Position numbers and translations under genes: made by a program. Of a stretch of DNA of 64,000 nucleotides, positions 61,587 to 64,000 are shown one piece after another. Location of the stretch: contig UBKJ01000005.1 of assembly GCA_900465915.1 (NCBI GenBank), positions 62,001 to 126,000 of the forward strand, read 5' to 3'. Under the pieces are notes generated by a model. That model saw nothing but the letters and a program-made list of their open reading frames with translations. It did not search any database and was not told the origin of the DNA. Origin of the DNA: Hyphomicrobiales bacterium. Lineage in GTDB: Bacteria; Pseudomonadota; Alphaproteobacteria; Rhizobiales; Rhizobiaceae. Each line of letters begins with the position of its first letter. The first letter of the stretch is position 1.

Positions 61587-62435
61587 ATGGCGCATAATTT
61601 CCTTTCCCCGCTCACCGGCTCCTTCGCCATGCCAGCGGCCGAAAACCCCACCGTGGCCATGGTCGAGGCCGCCTATCGCCATCACGGCCTCGACTGGCGC
61701 TACCTGAATTGCGAGGTCGCGCCCGAGCATCTGGCCGACGCCGTGCGCGGCGCGCGCGCCATGGGCTGGATGGGCTTCAACTGCTCCATCCCGCACAAGG
61801 TGGCGGTGATCCAGTATCTGGACGGGCTGGGCGAATCGGCCCGCATTATCGGCGCGGTCAACACGGTGGTGCGGCGCGGCGACAAGCTGATCGGCGAGAA
61901 CACCGACGGCAAGGGTTTTGTCGCCGCCCTGCGCGAGATCGTCGATCCGGCCGGCAAGCGGGTGGTTCTGTTGGGGGCGGGAGGGGCCGCGCGCGCCGTG
62001 GGCGTCGAAATGGCGCTGGCGGGCGCGGCCGACGTCACCGTCGTCAACCGCACCGCGGCGCGCGGCGAGGAGGTGGCGAAGGTCATCGACGCCCACACGC
62101 CGGCGTCCGCGCGCTACCAGCCGTGGGACAGCCTCTACCGCCTGCCGGAGGAGACCGACATCGTCATCAACGCCACCTCCATCGGCCTCTATCCCGATGT
62201 GGAGGGCATGCCGGCCGTCGACGTCGACAGTTTCCGGCCCCATATGGTGGTGGCTGACGGCATCCCCAATCCGCCGCAGACGCCCTTCCTCAGGGCGGCG
62301 CAGGCCAAGGGCTGCCGCACCGCCGACGGGCTGGGCATGCTGGTCAACCAGGGCGTCATCGCCATCCGCTACTGGACCGGCGTCGACGTCGACCCCGCCG
62401 TCATGCGCCGGACGCTGATCGACCTGAAGCTTTGA
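61587..62435 (+). CDS. Shikimate dehydrogenase family protein (AroE/YdiB-like, altered substrate site)
   Basis: 282 aa two-domain AroE fold. Lys71 (FNCSIPHKVAV), Asn92 (GAVNTVV) and Asp107 (GENTDGKGF), which bind and act on the substrate, are present, as is VVLLGAGGAARAVGVEMALA for NADP or NAD. The SxS shikimate-binding motif near the N-terminus (normally SLSP) is absent; GSFAMPAAENPT stands there, so shikimate is probably not the true substrate. AGGAGAG ribosome site before the ATG. Located with the GMC gene under AraC, it is likely a catabolic paralogue, not biosynthetic aroE. Confidence 0.86.
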   Translation: MAHNFLSPLTGSFAMPAAENPTVAMVEAAYRHHGLDWRYLNCEVAPEHLADAVRGARAMGWMGFNCSIPHKVAVIQYLDGLGESARIIGAVNTVVRRGDKLIGENTDGKGFVAALREIVDPAGKRVVLLGAGGAARAVGVEMALAGAADVTVVNRTAARGEEVAKVIDAHTPASARYQPWDSLYRLPEETDIVINATSIGLYPDVEGMPAVDVDSFRPHMVVADGIPNPPQTPFLRAAQAKGCRTADGLGMLVNQGVIAIRYWTGVDVDPAVMRRTLIDLKL

Positions 62436-62444
62436 CCCGATGAG

Positions 62445-62475
62445 AAAAAGGCCGCCCATACGAGGCGGCCTTTTT
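62445..62475. terminator. Strong bidirectional terminator after the AroE-like gene
   Basis: AAAAAGGCCGCC / GGCGGCCTTTTT, 12-bp perfect arms with a seven-base loop and T/A runs on both sides. Confidence 0.9.
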
Positions 62476-62648
62476 CATGAATCCTGGTCTTTCGGCCGCC
62501 GCTTGTTGCGATGCGACCACCAGCAGAAATAGACCTTTCCGATCTTGTAGGTCGGGACCCGACCGGCCCTTTCGTCGGAGCGCAGGCTCCAATGGTCCCT
62601 GATCTTGAGAACGCCCCCCGGCAACCTGATCCTTGCATAGGTTGTCAT
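62475..62648 (-). CDS. Small hypothetical protein (57 aa, uncertain)
   Basis: Frame MTTYARIRLPGGVLKIRDHW, then 37 more residues with a basic C-terminal half (YKIGKVYFCWWSHRNKRRPK). No family recognised. Its ATG overlaps the stop of the 104-codon frame upstream by four bases (ATGA), which hints at a two-gene unit. Its stop codon touches the T-run of the terminator. Could be chance. Confidence 0.3.
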   Translation of the reverse strand: MTTYARIRLPGGVLKIRDHWSLRSDERAGRVPTYKIGKVYFCWWSHRNKRRPKDQDS

Positions 62649-62959
62649 AGCGAAATACCCGGAACGTGAAGCGGTGAGCGGACAGAATAACGTGAATCAT
62701 GCGGAAATTCGGGCATAGACCCTCCTGAAAGCGATATTCCTGACAAAGGCGCCAGCGCCGACGCGCGGTCGAAAGCCTGGCCAAGATTCTTGAGCGACAG
62801 GCCCATGGTCTGCCGCTCGCCATCGGCGGCGGTGTGGAAATCGACGCTCAGCCGGCCCGCCTTCCTCGGCGTTGCGTAGCTGATGGCGGCGCAACGAGCG
62901 GCCGCGCCGAAGACGGCGAGCCTGGATTTAAAGACCATAGCTGCGATTTCCCGATGCAA
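62645..62959 (-). CDS. Hypothetical protein (up to 104 aa, uncertain)
   Basis: Begins MHREIAAMVFKSRLAVFGAA; the better start may be the ATG eight codons in. No domain recognised; other frames over the same bases are also open. Reads away from the autotransporter terminator, in the 536 bp space between the AroE-like gene and the autotransporter. Offered only because of the ATGA overlap with the next small frame. Confidence 0.3.
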   Translation of the reverse strand: MHREIAAMVFKSRLAVFGAAARCAAISYATPRKAGRLSVDFHTAADGERQTMGLSLKNLGQAFDRASALAPLSGISLSGGSMPEFPHDSRYSVRSPLHVPGISL

Positions 62960-62966
62960 GTGTGAC

Positions 62967-62998
62967 GAAAGGCGCTGGCCCGCCCTCCAGCGCCTTTC
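62967..62998 (-). terminator. Rho-independent terminator of the autotransporter gene
   Basis: GAAAGGCGCTGG / CCAGCGCCTTTC, 12-bp perfect stem with an eight-base loop, 13 bp after the stop codon. Confidence 0.85.
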
Positions 62999-63011
62999 GT
63001 CCGCCGGGACG

Positions 63012-64000
63012 CTAGAACTTCAGTTCCAGCGTCGCCTTGGCGCCGTGGTCCTGCGTGCGGCCGCTCAACTGGCCGACATAGGAAACGCCGAAGCTCAGAT
63101 TGTTCGTCACCTTGCGGTCGACGCCCAGCTCCAGCGTCGCGACGTTGCGGGCGATGGGAACGCCCGCGGCCGAGAAGCCGTCTCCGCCGGAAACGAAGTT
63201 CAGCGCGGTCGAGGGCGTCAGGTCGTTATAGGCGTAGCGCCAGCCGGCCGAGCCGTAGAGGCGTGTGGCGCCGTCGGCGGAGATCGCCGTGCTGGCGCGC
63301 AGGCCGATGGTGGTGAACAGCGTGTCGGCGTTGCTCGCGTCGCCATGCAGCGCGGCCGCGCCGCCCTTTTCGGTGAAACCGTCCGTGTGCAGATGCACAT
63401 AGGCCAAGTTGGCGAAGGGCTCCAGCGCCACGTCCTTCACGTCGAAGCGGTGGCCCACCTCGCCGAAAAGCTGCGTGACCTGGCTGTCATAGCTCGCCGA
63501 CAGCGCGTCGGAATAACCGGCGAAGCCGATCCCGCGCGACGTGTCGAGCTTCTGCCAGCTGAAGCTCGCGCCCAGCCGGACGTCGAGGAACCCGGCCTGG
63601 CCGCCGCCGTAAAGGCCGACATGGTAGCCCTTGGCCTGCGCCTCGGAGTCCACCCAGCGCGTGCTGAAATTGGAATAGCTGTAGCCGGCCAGCGCGCCGA
63701 CCCGCCAGCCTTCGCCCACCGCCGTATCGACGCCGGCGAAGGCGCCGCCGATGCTGCGCGTGAGATCGGAGGCGGAATCCGACGCCGTTCCGTCGAAGCG
63801 GCCCTTGGAGCCGAAACCGCGGCTCCACCAGGTCAGGCCGTTCTGGTTGGCGTCTTCGGCGCCGTTGCGCAGGCGGTTGAGCGCGGCCTCGCGGACGAAG
63901 CGGCCGTCCTCGATCGCCATCGACTGCGCCGAGGCGTGGATGTCGCCGGCGAGCTGCGAATAGGCGTTCTTCGCTTCGTTGGCGTCGTTCAGGTAGCCGA
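63012..64000 (-). CDS. Autotransporter outer-membrane beta-barrel (C-terminal part; 5' end outside window)
   Basis: The frame is open to the window edge (GYLNDANEAKNAYSQLAGDI then HASAQSMAIEDGRFVREA), so the ATG at 63920 is internal. About 330 residues are visible: the helical linker (SQLAGDIHASAQS), then a 12-strand barrel with alternating aromatic strands (TWWSRGFGSKGRFDG, GAFAGVDTAVGEGWRVGALA) ending in the obligatory C-terminal Phe (KATLELKF). Such proteins secrete their own N-terminal passenger domain; the passenger lies beyond the window. Its terminator follows the stop codon. Passenger function cannot be told. Confidence 0.92.
   Translation of the reverse strand, partial: GYLNDANEAKNAYSQLAGDIHASAQSMAIEDGRFVREAALNRLRNGAEDANQNGLTWWSRGFGSKGRFDGTASDSASDLTRSIGGAFAGVDTAVGEGWRVGALAGYSYSNFSTRWVDSEAQAKGYHVGLYGGGQAGFLDVRLGASFSWQKLDTSRGIGFAGYSDALSASYDSQVTQLFGEVGHRFDVKDVALEPFANLAYVHLHTDGFTEKGGAAALHGDASNADTLFTTIGLRASTAISADGATRLYGSAGWRYAYNDLTPSTALNFVSGGDGFSAAGVPIARNVATLELGVDRKVTNNLSFGVSYVGQLSGRTQDHGAKATLELKF

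Overview
The window is high-GC (roughly two thirds G+C) bacterial DNA with the gene content and style of an alphaproteobacterium, most likely Hyphomicrobiales (Rhizobiales). The evidence is a repABC replication and partition locus, a DUF3563 micro-protein, LysR/RpiR-controlled CUT2 (ribose-type) sugar transporters and dense ATGA-coupled operons. repABC at 18.1-21.7 kb means the molecule is a secondary replicon. It also carries a complete glycogen operon, phosphate/polyphosphate genes and other housekeeping-like metabolism, so I favour a chromid or megaplasmid over a small accessory plasmid. No insertion sequence, phage gene, CRISPR array, tRNA or rRNA was recognised.

Layout. (1) 0-9.6 kb: an RpiR regulator, two sugar-acid/polyol type dehydrogenases and two complete CUT2 ABC transporters that diverge from a shared control region near 5.9-6.08 kb. 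(2) 9.9-16.4 kb: a DUF3563 protein, DMT and MFS exporters, a CorA-type metal transporter, polyphosphate kinase 2 and a PiT phosphate transporter with a possible Pho box. (3) 16.4-22.1 kb: a 1.5 kb low-GC gene-free stretch, then repA-repB-repC with two copies of a 15/16-bp palindrome (candidate parS), a hairpin operator in front of repA, a counter-transcribed RNA between repB and repC, and an AT-rich patch inside repC that is the likely origin.

(4) 22.1-29.2 kb: a ribokinase, then a cluster whose families match itaconate (C5-dicarboxylate) catabolism: class III CoA-transferase, hydratase, citramalyl-CoA-lyase-like enzyme, acyl-CoA dehydrogenase and LysR. Three ATA-N9-TAT (T-N11-A) sites lie in its two control regions. 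A second LysR gene follows. (5) 29.4-38.4 kb: a third CUT2 transport operon in which one permease is fused to a beta-propeller lactonase-like domain, followed by a second propeller protein, the ATPase, a class IV aminotransferase, an AhpD-like protein and a quinone oxidoreductase. (6) 38.6-42.3 kb: class III aminotransferase, L-2-hydroxyglutarate oxidase-like enzyme and a DMT exporter.

(7) 42.3-53.7 kb: the glycogen operon glgP-glgB-glgC-glgA-glgX-malQ on the minus strand. (8) 53.8-64 kb: regulator/enzyme pairs, namely TetR with a trimethylamine-dehydrogenase-family flavoprotein, MarR with a variant CLC protein, and AraC with a GMC oxidoreductase and a shikimate-dehydrogenase-like protein. 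The window ends with two doubtful small genes and the C-terminal barrel of an autotransporter. Several regulator/target pairs have palindromes in the expected intergenic position.
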